Source: Terriglobus roseus
Lineage (GTDB): Bacteria > Acidobacteriota > Terriglobia > Terriglobales > Acidobacteriaceae
Assembly: GCF_900105625.1 (NCBI RefSeq)
Contig: NZ_FNSD01000001.1
Location: forward strand, 2,046,001-2,110,000
Direction: 5' to 3'
Length of the DNA: 64,000 bases
Part shown: one piece after another, positions 19,676 to 28,415 of the stretch
Position numbering within the stretch: position 1 is the stretch's first letter
Layout: the number at the start of each line of letters is the position of its first letter
Notes under the pieces: generated by a model
What the model saw: the letters and a program-made list of their open reading frames with translations, nothing else
The model's database searches: none
Told to the model about the DNA's origin: nothing
Program-made: the position numbers and the translations under genes

Positions 19676-20436
19676 ACACACCACTGCACGCACTCGAAGA
19701 GAAGCTGAAGCCGCTCTACGCACGGCTCGCAACGCATCCGCTCTACGCTTCGTTCCGCACCATCGAAGATCTGCGCGCCTTCATGGAAGCTCACGTCTTC
19801 GCCGTATGGGACTTCATGTCGTTGCTGAAGGCATTGCAGCGCGGCCTGACGTGCGTGGAGGTACCGTGGCTGCCAGGAGCCATGCCCGAAAGCCGTCGCC
19901 TGGTCAACGAGATCGTCCTTGGCGAAGAGAGTGACATCTACCAGGGCCAGCACCTCAGTCACTTCGAACTCTACCGGCTCGCCATGCAGCAGTGCGGCGC
20001 TTCCACCGTCGCGATTGATCGCCTGCTCTTCGCACTGCGCGATGGAGCGGACATGCATGAAGCCGTCCGCGGCAGCCATGCACCGGACGAAGCCAAGCAC
20101 TTCGTTGGCGACACCTTCCACATCCTCGGCCAGGGCAAGCTGCACGCCATCGGCGCAGCCTTCACCTTCGGCCGCGAAGACCTGATTCCGGAGATGTTCA
20201 AGAGCTTTGTGCGAGATCTGAATCGCGACGTCGCCGGACAGCTTGAGACCTTTATCTGGTATCTCGAACGCCACATCGAAGTTGATGGCGAAGAGCACGG
20301 ACCAATGGCACTCCGCATGATCGCGGAGCTGTGCGGCGACGACGCGACGAAATGGGCCGAGGCTGAAGAGGCCGCGATCTTCGCACTCGAATCCCGGCTG
20401 CGGCTATGGGACGGCATTGCCGCCCGCATCGCGTAA
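19672..20436 (+). CDS. DUF3050 protein, probable helical metal-binding oxygenase-like fold
   Basis: The 254-residue protein matches the uncharacterised DUF3050 family along its length. The visible pattern is all-helical with acidic and His residues spaced as metal ligands: FMEAHVFAVWDF (Glu39, His41, Asp47), LGEESDIYQGQHLSHFE (Glu85, Glu86, His94, His97) and SHAPDEAKHFVGDTFH. From memory, the family is grouped with heme-oxygenase-like folds, some of which are non-heme di-iron oxygenases; a similar role here is inference. It is coupled to the DUF971 gene by an ATGA overlap. Confidence 0.85.
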   Translation: MNTPLHALEEKLKPLYARLATHPLYASFRTIEDLRAFMEAHVFAVWDFMSLLKALQRGLTCVEVPWLPGAMPESRRLVNEIVLGEESDIYQGQHLSHFELYRLAMQQCGASTVAIDRLLFALRDGADMHEAVRGSHAPDEAKHFVGDTFHILGQGKLHAIGAAFTFGREDLIPEMFKSFVRDLNRDVAGQLETFIWYLERHIEVDGEEHGPMALRMIAELCGDDATKWAEAEEAAIFALESRLRLWDGIAARIA

Positions 20437-20470
20437 TCGTTTCGGGTGCCGGGGCGATGCCCGTCTGCCT

Positions 20471-20606
20471 GGGTGCATCATTCTTTCGCGGCTTTCTCGC
20501 GAAGGGGTGGGTATCGTGCGAGGCACCAACCAAAAGCGTAGAGACGGAAAGATGGTCGCGCTTTGCGCGATACCCCTCCCTTTGCTGGGCAAAGAATGGG
20601 GCGCCC
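20471..20606. repeat. inverted pair of a second intergenic repeat (family 2)
   Basis: The left half GGGTGCATCATTCTTTCGCG ... GGGTGGGTATCG is an imperfect inverted copy of the right half CGATACCCCTCCCTTTGCTG ... AAAGAATGGGGCGCCC. The right half (20546-20606) also resembles single copies at 29560-29625 and 38050-38113 (both in reverse orientation). The gap lies between convergent genes. Confidence 0.7.
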
Positions 20607-20636
20607 GAGACGGAAGGGGCACCCGGCGCGGTAGCC

Positions 20637-21401
20637 TTATTCGACGGTGACGGCCTTGTCCTTCACGAAGGTCATGGTTACCGGCTTGCCATCGTTGTCA
20701 TACACAACGGTACGATTCCCCGGCGCGCCCGGCCCCGGTTTGCTCACCTGACCCAACGCAAGCTGCGCCTGCATCTCGCTCATGCCCTTCTCCGCCCGAT
20801 GCTCGTCGATCGCCTTCCAGCGCGCTTCGCCCCAGTGCTTGTACAGCGTGTGCGGATCGTCGTAAAAGAAGCACTCGTCCAGATAAAAGGTGTAGAACTT
20901 GCCATCCTTGAAGCCGACCGGCGTGCCCCACAGCTTGCCGGGATCGCTCGGCCGATGGAAGAGCAGGAACACCTGTCCGTCACCCTTGGGCACACGGCTA
21001 AACGCACTTGCAGGCGCCTTGCCCTCGATGAAATTCACCACATCGATGGGTTCCGCGCCCAGCAGTAGCGGGCCGGGATGCGCGTAATCCATATGCGTCG
21101 GTGTTGCCGGATAGGCGTTGAGCTGACCCGCAGCGTACACCCACATGCGTTTGCCATTCAGCTCTTTCGCATCCTTCACGTCGGTCTGGTGAAGGTGACG
21201 CGGCATGATCATCTGGTCGTCGGTATAACTTGGCGCGGCTGCGGCCGCAGCGGGCTTATCCGCTTCCACGCGCTCACGGTGGATGAGGTAGATGCGCACC
21301 GCAACTGCGATGAGCGCAAGAACCGTAAAGGCGAAGAGCAGGTTGCGAACGCCGTTGCCTTTGGTCTCTGGAACGTCGCTGGAGTGCTGATCATTGAGCA
21401 T
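20637..21401 (-). CDS. membrane-anchored protein of unknown function
   Basis: The 254-residue protein starts at the ATG at 21401 with GAGGA 7 bases upstream. It has a short cytoplasmic N-terminus, one membrane helix (NLLFAFTVLALIAVAVRIYLI, about residues 19-39), an Ala-rich linker and an exported domain of about 190 residues containing MPRHLHQTDVKDAKELNGKRMWVY and YLDECFFYDDPHTLYKHWG. I do not recognise a domain. It is the last gene of a same-strand series tolC - MFS - this gene, 29 bases after the MFS gene, so it may act with that exporter. Confidence 0.75.
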   Translation of the reverse strand: MLNDQHSSDVPETKGNGVRNLLFAFTVLALIAVAVRIYLIHRERVEADKPAAAAAAPSYTDDQMIMPRHLHQTDVKDAKELNGKRMWVYAAGQLNAYPATPTHMDYAHPGPLLLGAEPIDVVNFIEGKAPASAFSRVPKGDGQVFLLFHRPSDPGKLWGTPVGFKDGKFYTFYLDECFFYDDPHTLYKHWGEARWKAIDEHRAEKGMSEMQAQLALGQVSKPGPGAPGNRTVVYDNDGKPVTMTFVKDKAVTVE

Positions 21402-21430
21402 GCGTGAATCCTCGTCAAGCAGGATAACTG

Positions 21431-22786
21431 TTAGTCGATGGGTTCGCTCGAGGCATAGGCCGTGTTGGCAGCCAGCAGTGCCTCGGCATCGAGCGAGTCC
21501 ACCTTGCGCAGACGCGGGAAGAACACGCTCCAAAGCCCCGTGACCACGAGTGAACCGATACCACCGAAGACCACCGCGCGTACCGCTCCAAGCCAGCGAG
21601 CCGTCAATCCGCTCTCAAACTCGCCGAACTCGTTGGATGCGCCGAGGAAGAGCCAGTTGATGGCAGAGACACGGCCACGCATTTCCGGCGGTGTGCCCAG
21701 TTGGAGAATCGTCTGCCGGATGATGACGGAGATGTTATCGCTGGCCCCAATGAAGAACAGCGCCACCAGCGAGAGCGGCAGTGACTTCGACAGGCCGAAG
21801 ACGATGGTCGCCACGCCAAAGATGCCGACAGCAACGAGCATCAGCTTGCCGGCATGATGCCTGATGGGTCGCCGCGCCAGCGTGATGGAAGTGCACAGAG
21901 CACCGATGGCCGGCGCTCCACGCAGAATGCCAAGACCGCGCGGCCCGGCGTGCAGGATGTCCTGCGCAAAGATGGGCATCAACGAAACCGCACCACCCAG
22001 CAGCACGGCAAACATATCCAGTGAGATGGATCCCAGCAGCAGCTTCGCCCTGCCGACGTAGCGAGCCCCATCCATCATGGTCTGGAAGCTGAAGCCCTTC
22101 TTTTCCGTCGTCTCCTTCCGGGGACGCAGCGTGCTCACCAGGATCGAGAAGACCGCCATCGTGATCAGCGTGAGCGCGTATACGATGGGCGAGCCGGTCC
22201 AGCGTTCCATGCGGCCATGGAACTGAATGGCGAAAAGCAACCCGCCAATGGCCGGCCCCGTGATATTCGCCACCTGAAAGATTGCCGAGCCCCAGGTCAT
22301 GGCGTTGACGAACGCGCCCTTGGGAACCAGTTGCGGCTGGATCGCAGAACTGGCAGGGCCTGAGAATGCCCGGCCCGCACCAATACAGAAGAGGATCGCG
22401 TAGATCCACAGCACACGCCGCGTTCCCACCAGCGAAAGATAGAGCAGCAGCGCGGTGCAGAATGCCTGCAGAACATAGCAGGACACGATGATGGTCTTGC
22501 GGTCGTAGCGATCCGCCGCATGACCTGCTGGCAGCACGAAGAAGATGCCGGGAAGGAAGAGTGCGAGGCCGGTATAGCCGAGGAAGAGCGCCGAGTGCGT
22601 GATCTGGTAAATCTGCCAAGCAACCGCGACAGACTGCGCCTCTGCACCAACGATGACCAGCAACCGCGCCATCTGGTAGCGGCGGAAGTTGCGCGAAGAA
22701 AATGCCGCGCCTTCCTTGCCGTCAGAGTCGAGCGGACGCCTGGGTCTTCGTGGGGAACTGTCGCTGGATTGTGCGGCGTTGGGCAT
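21431..22786 (-). CDS. MFS exporter, EntS-like
   Basis: The 451-residue inner-membrane protein has the MFS_3/EntS arrangement: FRRYQMARLLVIVGAEAQSVAVAWQIYQITHSA in helix 1, GHAADRYDRK in the first cytoplasmic loop, and the GTPPEMRGRVSAINWLF segment typical of enterobactin exporter relatives. It would export a small molecule by proton antiport. The gene follows the TolC-type gene by 71 bases on the same strand, suggesting an efflux route across both membranes, although no membrane-fusion protein is present between them. The N-terminal 25 residues are polar and Arg/Ser rich. Confidence 0.88.
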   Translation of the reverse strand: MPNAAQSSDSSPRRPRRPLDSDGKEGAAFSSRNFRRYQMARLLVIVGAEAQSVAVAWQIYQITHSALFLGYTGLALFLPGIFFVLPAGHAADRYDRKTIIVSCYVLQAFCTALLLYLSLVGTRRVLWIYAILFCIGAGRAFSGPASSAIQPQLVPKGAFVNAMTWGSAIFQVANITGPAIGGLLFAIQFHGRMERWTGSPIVYALTLITMAVFSILVSTLRPRKETTEKKGFSFQTMMDGARYVGRAKLLLGSISLDMFAVLLGGAVSLMPIFAQDILHAGPRGLGILRGAPAIGALCTSITLARRPIRHHAGKLMLVAVGIFGVATIVFGLSKSLPLSLVALFFIGASDNISVIIRQTILQLGTPPEMRGRVSAINWLFLGASNEFGEFESGLTARWLGAVRAVVFGGIGSLVVTGLWSVFFPRLRKVDSLDAEALLAANTAYASSEPID

Positions 22787-22857
22787 CCGTCCATCTATGG
22801 TGACACAGGGCGATGAGCCACGTGTGACCTACCCCTTGAAGACGAAGCAGAACAGAA

Positions 22858-24423
22858 TTAGTCGCCAAGATACGTATCAAACTGCGACTCAACCACACCG
22901 GTGTTGCGTGCCAGCTGCAGCTTGGCATTGTTGAACTGGAAGAGGGCGGACACAAGCTGTGCCTGCGCGTTGGCCAGGGTGGCCTGTGCGCGAACGACAG
23001 GCAGATTGTCATCAATGCCCGCGCGGTACCGGTCGCGAGTCTCATCCAGCGCTTCCGCGGCAAGGTTCACGTTACTGGTGGCATCGCGAACGAGCTCGTT
23101 CGAAGTGTTCATGTCCAGCATGGCCGACTGGATCTGCTGCTCAATGTCGCCGCGCAGGCCGCTGAGCTGGTTCCGCAGCTTCGAGAGCTGCGAATCCGCT
23201 ACTTCGCGATCGCCGCGGATACGGGCTTCCTGGAAGATGGGGAAATCGATACCGCCCTGCGCACTGAAGACGCCGTGATACAGACCCGTTGTCTGGCCCA
23301 ATACCCCGTAGAAGCCATTCACCTTTACGACGGGCAGGCGTTCATACGCAATCGCGCGACGCTGCAGCTCCGTCGAACGAAGCTGAGCCTGCAGACTCAA
23401 CAGGTCCTTGCGACGCTTGAAGGCAACCTGCTTCGCAACATCCAGCGGCAGAGCTTCCAGCTCGTGGTACGGCACGGCATCAGTCAACTGCAGCGGCTGG
23501 TCTGCCGCGATGCCCATCAGACGATTGAGCTGGATCTTGTCTTTCTCGAAGGTCGCAACATCTGCAATCAGCTCCTGCTCGCGCGTCTGCCGTTCCACGC
23601 GGGCACGCAACAGGTCCAGGTTGGTGCCGGTACCAGCATCCTTGCGAGCCTGGGACTGACGCTCCAGCTCGGTATCGCTGGCAACCTGCGACTGCGCATT
23701 CGTGATTGAGGCGGTATCCGCCAGCACTCGAAGATACTGACTCGCAACCTGCTGCACGATATCGCCACGGTCAAGCAGGATGTTCCACTTCGCAACATCG
23801 GCCTGAGCCTTCGCGGCGCGATAAACCTCAAACGCCGGCAGGTTGAACAGCTGCTGGCTAAGGCTCAGTCTTGCAGAAGTCGTGCTGACTTTGACGATCG
23901 TGCTGAACGTCACGCCTGCAGGCAGCAGGCCAACCAGCGACGATGGCTTGAACCCCATGGCAGCCAGGTTCAGCTCCTGGGTACTGCTCTGGGCACTGGC
24001 TGTGAGCGACGGAATCAGCGCATTGAACGCGGTCAACTGCAGGCCGGTAATCTGGCGCTGGTTCTGGAGATCAACCGAGATCGTGAGGTTGTGTTCCAGC
24101 CCGAGGCGAACCGCGTCGTCCAGCGACAGCAACAGCGGCTGTGCCGTTGCGGTCGGCGTCTGCACACCGTGTCCCAGGTCACGCGGCGCGGCGGACTTCA
24201 ACTGATCGATGACCGCAGCGGACGCCGTCTGCGGCGCGGGCGCCTCCGGCAGATTCATGGCATCACCGATCGGTGGCTGCTTGCTTGCAGTGCGAGCAGT
24301 CGTGATGGCCGGTGTGGGCGGCGGCGCAACAGGCTGTGCAGGCGGCGTGACCTGGGCGCCTGCAAAAGCAGGCGATAAGAGGAGCGCAGCAACACCCGGG
24401 ATGAATTGGATCTTCGTTCTCAT
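22858..24423 (-). CDS. TolC-family outer-membrane efflux protein
   Basis: The 521-residue protein begins at the ATG at 24423 (the open frame extends upstream but only antisense to the DsbA-like gene). It has a signal peptide ending PAFAGAQ and a Pro/Ala-rich segment to about residue 100, then two OEP repeats: LLLSLDDAVRLGLEHN ... LRVLADTASITNAQSQ and the second ending with VRAQATLANAQAQLVSALFQFNNAKLQLAR. Long helices fit the TolC tunnel. It would form the outer-membrane channel for efflux. Downstream on the same strand are the EntS-like MFS gene and a membrane-anchored protein; a fusion protein (HlyD type) is missing here. Confidence 0.92.
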   Translation of the reverse strand: MRTKIQFIPGVAALLLSPAFAGAQVTPPAQPVAPPPTPAITTARTASKQPPIGDAMNLPEAPAPQTASAAVIDQLKSAAPRDLGHGVQTPTATAQPLLLSLDDAVRLGLEHNLTISVDLQNQRQITGLQLTAFNALIPSLTASAQSSTQELNLAAMGFKPSSLVGLLPAGVTFSTIVKVSTTSARLSLSQQLFNLPAFEVYRAAKAQADVAKWNILLDRGDIVQQVASQYLRVLADTASITNAQSQVASDTELERQSQARKDAGTGTNLDLLRARVERQTREQELIADVATFEKDKIQLNRLMGIAADQPLQLTDAVPYHELEALPLDVAKQVAFKRRKDLLSLQAQLRSTELQRRAIAYERLPVVKVNGFYGVLGQTTGLYHGVFSAQGGIDFPIFQEARIRGDREVADSQLSKLRNQLSGLRGDIEQQIQSAMLDMNTSNELVRDATSNVNLAAEALDETRDRYRAGIDDNLPVVRAQATLANAQAQLVSALFQFNNAKLQLARNTGVVESQFDTYLGD

Positions 24424-24630
24424 GAAGCTAATCAGTTGATTCGATTCTCGCAGCGCCTCTGCGGTTGCGGAAAGTTTGCCGCAAATGATTTTGCTCATCA
24501 CCGCCCTCACGGTCACGAAGGGATCCCTTCCCACGGTGCGACCGGGTGACCTCCCAGCGCGGCCTGCGTCTAGAATGAAACAGGCGTCTTCCGGGCCCTT
24601 GAGACCCAAACGCCGGGAGCAACGACACCG

Positions 24631-25335
24631 ATGGCGAAGCACACTCTCTTTGGCCGGACGATGATGGCCGCAACTCTGCTGGCTGCGGGCCTTGTCCTTG
24701 GAACGAGTGCCCATGCGCAGTTTGCCGGCACACCCGATCCCGCCACCTTCCGCGACACCTCCATGCTGAAGCCGCCAGCCGGACAGAAGGTCGCCATCGT
24801 GGAGTTTGTCGACCTGGAATGCCCCGCCTGCCGCGCTGCGCACCCCATCGTGCAGAAGGCCGCCGCCCAGTATCACGTGCCCATCGTCCGTTATGACTTC
24901 CCGCTGCAGATGCACATCTGGAGCAAGGACGCTGCAGTCTTCGCGCGTTACCTGCAGGACAAGGTGAACCCCGGCATCGCCGACCAGTACCGTACCGATG
25001 TCTTCCAGCAGCAGCCCGCCATCAACAGCAAGGACGACTGGAACGGCTACACCCGCCGCTGGATGCAGCAGCACGGCCAGAACATGCCCTTCGTCGCAGA
25101 CCCCTCCGGCGAAGAGCTGCGTAAGGTCATGGCCGACTACCACTTGGGCGAACGCCTCAACGTCACCCGCACGCCAACCATCATCGTGGTGACCAACAAC
25201 AAGTGGCAGATCGTCTCCGGCAGCGAGTCGGGATCGAACGACGTCAACCGTATCTTCTCCATCCTGGAAGGTGCGTTGAAGCAGGCCGGCGGCGCGCCCG
25301 CGCTGACAAAGACTGCGACCGCAGCACACAAATAA
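24631..25335 (+). CDS. periplasmic DsbA-like thioredoxin-fold protein
   Basis: The 234-residue protein has a signal peptide cut after AHAQ (residue 30), then a DsbA-type thioredoxin fold: VEFVDLECPACRAAHPIV with the CPAC redox pair at Cys64 and Cys67, a helical insertion, and the cis-proline in TRTPTIIV. It is an exported disulfide oxidoreductase or isomerase. The gene is divergent from tolC, so it may serve envelope protein folding. A perfect 14-bp hairpin follows at 25358-25389. Confidence 0.92.
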   Translation: MAKHTLFGRTMMAATLLAAGLVLGTSAHAQFAGTPDPATFRDTSMLKPPAGQKVAIVEFVDLECPACRAAHPIVQKAAAQYHVPIVRYDFPLQMHIWSKDAAVFARYLQDKVNPGIADQYRTDVFQQQPAINSKDDWNGYTRRWMQQHGQNMPFVADPSGEELRKVMADYHLGERLNVTRTPTIIVVTNNKWQIVSGSESGSNDVNRIFSILEGALKQAGGAPALTKTATAAHK

Positions 25336-25357
25336 AACCGACGCTTTTGCAACGAAT

Positions 25358-25389
25358 GAAGGGCGCGGAGATCACTCTCCGCGCCCTTC
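25358..25389. terminator. perfect 14-bp hairpin after the DsbA-like gene
   Basis: GAAGGGCGCGGAGA, loop TCAC, TCTCCGCGCCCTTC, then GTCCTT. It lies between two convergent genes. Confidence 0.8.
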
Positions 25390-25435
25390 GTCCTTCAGAA
25401 GCAATGGTCCTGCAATCCACTCGTATCGACGAGTT

Positions 25436-25912
25436 TTATGGCTTTTGGCCGCCAGCTCCATTAGGCGTGCTCGTACCATTCACAGTCGTCGTGGAATGCG
25501 CCGCTTTGTTCTTCGAGTTGCGGGTCTTGCCTTTTGTACCGGCACTCGATGAGTTTGCAGGCGTTCCGGGCGCCTCGCTGGAGGTACCCTCCGTCGTCGC
25601 TCCGCCGTGCGCGCTCTGACCGGTCTGCTGTGCCTTGGCTGCTTCGCCGCTTGGCACGGAGTTTGGTGCTGCGGTCTGGCCTGACGTCGGCGCAGCCTGC
25701 GCGGGCGAAGGAGCGAGCGGCGCGGGCGCCGGCCGTTCCGGCAGGGTGCCGGGAGCAACCGGCGTCTCCGGCGATCCGGGCGCGACCGGTGCTACCGGCG
25801 GCGGGGCCACGGGTGCTGCAGGTGCACTGGGAGACGCAGTACTCTGCGCGATTGCCGTGCCTGTCATAAGGACCGCGGCAAAGAATAGAGGAGCGGAAAG
25901 GGGGGACTTCAT
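25436..25912 (-). CDS. secreted Pro/Ala-rich low-complexity protein
   Basis: The 158-residue protein has a signal peptide (LFFAAVLMTGTAIAQ) and a mature part made of Pro/Ala repeats (APVAPPPVAPVAPGSPETP) that shifts to a Ser/Thr/Gly/Lys-rich tail (SSAGTKGKTRNSKNKAA). No domain is seen. The composition suggests a disordered wall or periplasm-spanning linker. The frame is supported by the signal peptide and by AGGTGAACC upstream of the ATG at 25912. It is convergent with the DsbA-like gene. Confidence 0.65.
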   Translation of the reverse strand: MKSPLSAPLFFAAVLMTGTAIAQSTASPSAPAAPVAPPPVAPVAPGSPETPVAPGTLPERPAPAPLAPSPAQAAPTSGQTAAPNSVPSGEAAKAQQTGQSAHGGATTEGTSSEAPGTPANSSSAGTKGKTRNSKNKAAHSTTTVNGTSTPNGAGGQKP

Positions 25913-26004
25913 GGTTCACCTCATGCCCCCATAGGATGGGGCGGCACGCTCGGAGGTAATCCAACAGCCTCGCTGTCCAACGCCAGAGCACGTCACCGCA
26001 TCGT

Positions 26005-27648
26005 ATGCTCGCCAGACAACATATGCCTCCAGAACGCTTTCCACAGATCAAACGCGCCCTCACCGCCGCCGCCCTCCTGGCCTGCATGGCGCTGCCACAG
26101 CCAGCGCACGCCTACTCCGTCATGACGCATGAGGAAGTCGTGGACATGGCGTGGCTGCAGCACATGGTGCCGCTGCTGCGTGCGCGATATCCCTCGCTGA
26201 CGGACGACCAGATCCGGGAAGCGCACGCGTTTGCCTACGGCGGCTGCATTCTCCAGGACCTTGGCTACTATCCGAAGGGCAGCGCCTTTTTCAGCGATCT
26301 GACGCACTACGTCCGTAGCGGCGACTTTGTGCAGGCCCTGCTGAACGACGCCACCACGCCGGACGAGTTCGCCTTCGCCATGGGTGCCCTGGCGCACTAC
26401 ACCAGCGACGAAACCGGCCATCCCTACGTCAACCAGGTCACCGCGCAGGAGTTTCCAAAGCTGGAACACCGCTATGGGCCTATCGTCACCTATGAGGAAA
26501 GCCCAAGCCACCACCTGCGCACCGAGTTCGGCTTCGACGTCGTCGGCGTCTCGCGCGGCAAATACGCGCAGATCGACTACCGCAACTTCATCGGTTTCGA
26601 GGTTGCAAAACCGTTGCTGGAACGGGCCTTTGAAGAGACCTACGGTCTGAAACTTACAGACGTTATCCACGATGAGGACGCATCCATCGGCGCTGCTCGC
26701 TGGGCCGTACACTCGCTCATCCCGAAGATCACACGGGTCGCCCTGCTGACCTATCACGACAACATTGAGCACGCGAACCCGGGCTTCGACCGCAGCAAAT
26801 TCCAGTACCGTATGAGCCGCACAGAGTACGAAAAGAGCTGGGGCAAGAAATACAACAAGCCGGGCTTCGGATCGCACCTGATGGCCATTCTGATCACGAT
26901 TCTGCCGAAGGTCGGACCGCTCAAGGCATTGAAGCTCAAGCTGCCCGATGCCGATCAGCAGACGCTCTACATCAAGAGCGTGAATGAGACGGTCGACCGG
27001 CTGGATGCTCGTCTGGACAAGATGCGCAGCGTCATCACCGCCGTTCCGGTCCCGGTCGTGGCACAGAGCAATGGCAAGTCTCCCGATGCCGGCACAGCAA
27101 CCGCGGATAAGGCGACCGAAACCGCTGCGAACGCCAGGGGCGAAGCGAAGGAGGGAGGCGCGATCGTGGCGACAAGCGTCGCTGTAGCCGCTGCCGACCC
27201 CGCACCCGCCGAGCCCGTGCAGTCCGCAAAGGCGGACAGCGGCGATGCCGCCCAACATCCCGCGACACCCGCAGTGCAGGCAGCGGCAACCGCCGCGCAG
27301 GCTGGCGTCGATCCAGCGCAGGCCGGCGCTGCCATCGCGCAGCCATTGGGCGATGTACCGCTGACCCTCACCTCAATCGACCTTGACACCGGCAAGACCA
27401 CAGCACCGGGCGAGTACGGACTTGCCGACAAGACCTACGCGGAACTGCTGGAGAAGGTAGCCGTGTTGCCCTCGATCCCGGCAGATGCCCTGCTCCGCAA
27501 GGATCTGCTGCTGTACTTCGGCGCGGACCAGGCGGCGAAGAACTCCTTGAGCAAAAACCCGAAGGACTGGGCGAAGGTCCAGAACGCGCTCGCGCAGATG
27601 AAAGCGGCGCCGGCAGCACCTCCGGTAACGCAAACAACCGGGGACTGA
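26005..27648 (+). CDS. secreted zinc-dependent phospholipase C-like protein with Ala-rich insertion
   Basis: The protein (547 residues from 26005, or 541 from the next ATG) has a signal peptide ending PAHAYS and a domain of the bacterial zinc-dependent phospholipase C family: MTHEEVVDMAWLQHM, FAYGGCILQDLGYYP and ALAHYTSDETGHP carry the His/Asp metal-binding pattern. This covers about residues 35-330. A disordered Ala/Pro/Gln-rich stretch (about residues 360-455) and a short helical tail follow; the tail is unusual for the family. The product acts in the periplasm or outside. Many acidobacterial members of this type have no proven lipase activity. Confidence 0.8.
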   Translation: MLARQHMPPERFPQIKRALTAAALLACMALPQPAHAYSVMTHEEVVDMAWLQHMVPLLRARYPSLTDDQIREAHAFAYGGCILQDLGYYPKGSAFFSDLTHYVRSGDFVQALLNDATTPDEFAFAMGALAHYTSDETGHPYVNQVTAQEFPKLEHRYGPIVTYEESPSHHLRTEFGFDVVGVSRGKYAQIDYRNFIGFEVAKPLLERAFEETYGLKLTDVIHDEDASIGAARWAVHSLIPKITRVALLTYHDNIEHANPGFDRSKFQYRMSRTEYEKSWGKKYNKPGFGSHLMAILITILPKVGPLKALKLKLPDADQQTLYIKSVNETVDRLDARLDKMRSVITAVPVPVVAQSNGKSPDAGTATADKATETAANARGEAKEGGAIVATSVAVAAADPAPAEPVQSAKADSGDAAQHPATPAVQAAATAAQAGVDPAQAGAAIAQPLGDVPLTLTSIDLDTGKTTAPGEYGLADKTYAELLEKVAVLPSIPADALLRKDLLLYFGADQAAKNSLSKNPKDWAKVQNALAQMKAAPAAPPVTQTTGD

Positions 27649-27724
27649 GCGGCGCCTGTGATTGAGCTTTCGGGGCAGCAAACAGGATGGAAACAGTCAT
27701 CCCGCCTTGGAGCTGCAACAGACT

Positions 27725-27991
27725 TCAGTTCGATTTCGCCTGTGCTTTTGCCGCAGCCTTTGCTGCTTTGTCCTGCTGCTTCAGCGCCTTCTGCTGCGCT
27801 TTCTCAGACTTCTCCTGCTCATGGCTGGCGTGTGCCTGCTTGCTGAGTTCCTTCTGCGCGGCCTTGCTGTCTGCAGGGCTGGCCGGCGCGGCCTGAGCAG
27901 CGGGGCCCGAAGCCTGGGGTTCCTGTGCGAACGATGCGCCTACTGCGAGAAGTGTCACAAGGGTTGCGGTAGCAAATGTGTTGCGATTCAT
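27725..27991 (-). CDS. small secreted Ala/Lys/Gln-rich protein
   Basis: The 88-residue protein starts at the ATG at 27991 with AGGAGA 5 bases upstream. A signal peptide (TATLVTLLAVGASFAQ) is followed by a charged, helix-forming low-complexity region (KELSKQAHASHEQEKSEKAQ) that would form a coiled coil. No family is recognised. It has its own upstream region of over 400 bases that holds an unusual repeated AT-rich motif and a bidirectional terminator. Confidence 0.65.
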   Translation of the reverse strand: MNRNTFATATLVTLLAVGASFAQEPQASGPAAQAAPASPADSKAAQKELSKQAHASHEQEKSEKAQQKALKQQDKAAKAAAKAQAKSN

Positions 27992-28233
27992 CGATGTCTC
28001 CTGCGGTGTTGGATGGCCCACACACTTTGGAGGCAACATGCCAAGCTGCGTCGGACTGCATCGCCAACATAAAGAAGACGGAGATTGGATACCCCATTCT
28101 TGTCTGGGTTGGCGAAGCCTCGCCGTGAAGCCTCTGAAAATCCTGTCAAGCCCTTAATCTCACAAGTCACACAAAACAAGGAAGATCCAAGTGGCCGGAA
28201 ATACCTCCGGATTTGAGATAATAGAAACAGAAG

Positions 28234-28264
28234 AAAAAAGGCGAGGCCACGGGCCTCGCCTTTT
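28234..28264. terminator. bidirectional intrinsic terminator
   Basis: AAAAAA, stem GGCGAGGCC, loop ACG, GGCCTCGCC, TTTT. A-run and T-run on the two sides give a terminator on both strands. On the minus strand it would end transcripts of the radical SAM gene. Confidence 0.85.
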
Positions 28265-28297
28265 GCGTTTGCTATCCACAATCGACGTAAGTCGTCT

Positions 28298-28387
28298 GTT
28301 ATCTATTATTTAGCTCTAACCCCTTTGGAATCTAATTTTTGCCAAATCGGGAACGTCAACTCGTTTCGAATCTAATATTTAGCGAAA
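28298..28387. repeat. three AT-rich motifs with co-varying arms
   Basis: Core-like sequences ATCTATTATTTAGC (28301), ATCTAATTTTTGCC (28330) and ATCTAATATTTAGC (28370) recur in one orientation. The second and third are flanked by matching inverted arms, TTTGG/CCAAA (28324-28346) and TTTCG/CGAAA (28364-28387). Different bases with preserved pairing suggest a structured or protein-bound site. Confidence 0.55.
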
Positions 28388-28415
28388 ACAGGGGGGAGGG
28401 GGTACTGCCATGACG

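Larger units (their letters stand above)
27992..28415. other. 424-bp AT-richer gap with terminator and repeated motifs
   Basis: The gap contains a bidirectional hairpin (28234-28264), three related AT-rich motifs (28298-28387) and a G-run (GGGGGGAGGGGG at 28391-28402). No coding region is recognised in it. The base composition differs clearly from the surrounding genes. Confidence 0.6.

Noticed and set aside
24424-25329. An extension of the tolC frame giving 823 residues
   Set aside because: The extra 302 residues are antisense to the DsbA-like gene; a signal peptide begins at the ATG at 24423.
27230-27360. Short Ala/Gln codon repeats as a possible tandem-repeat locus
   Set aside because: The repeats are imperfect and part of the disordered tail of the phospholipase C-like protein.
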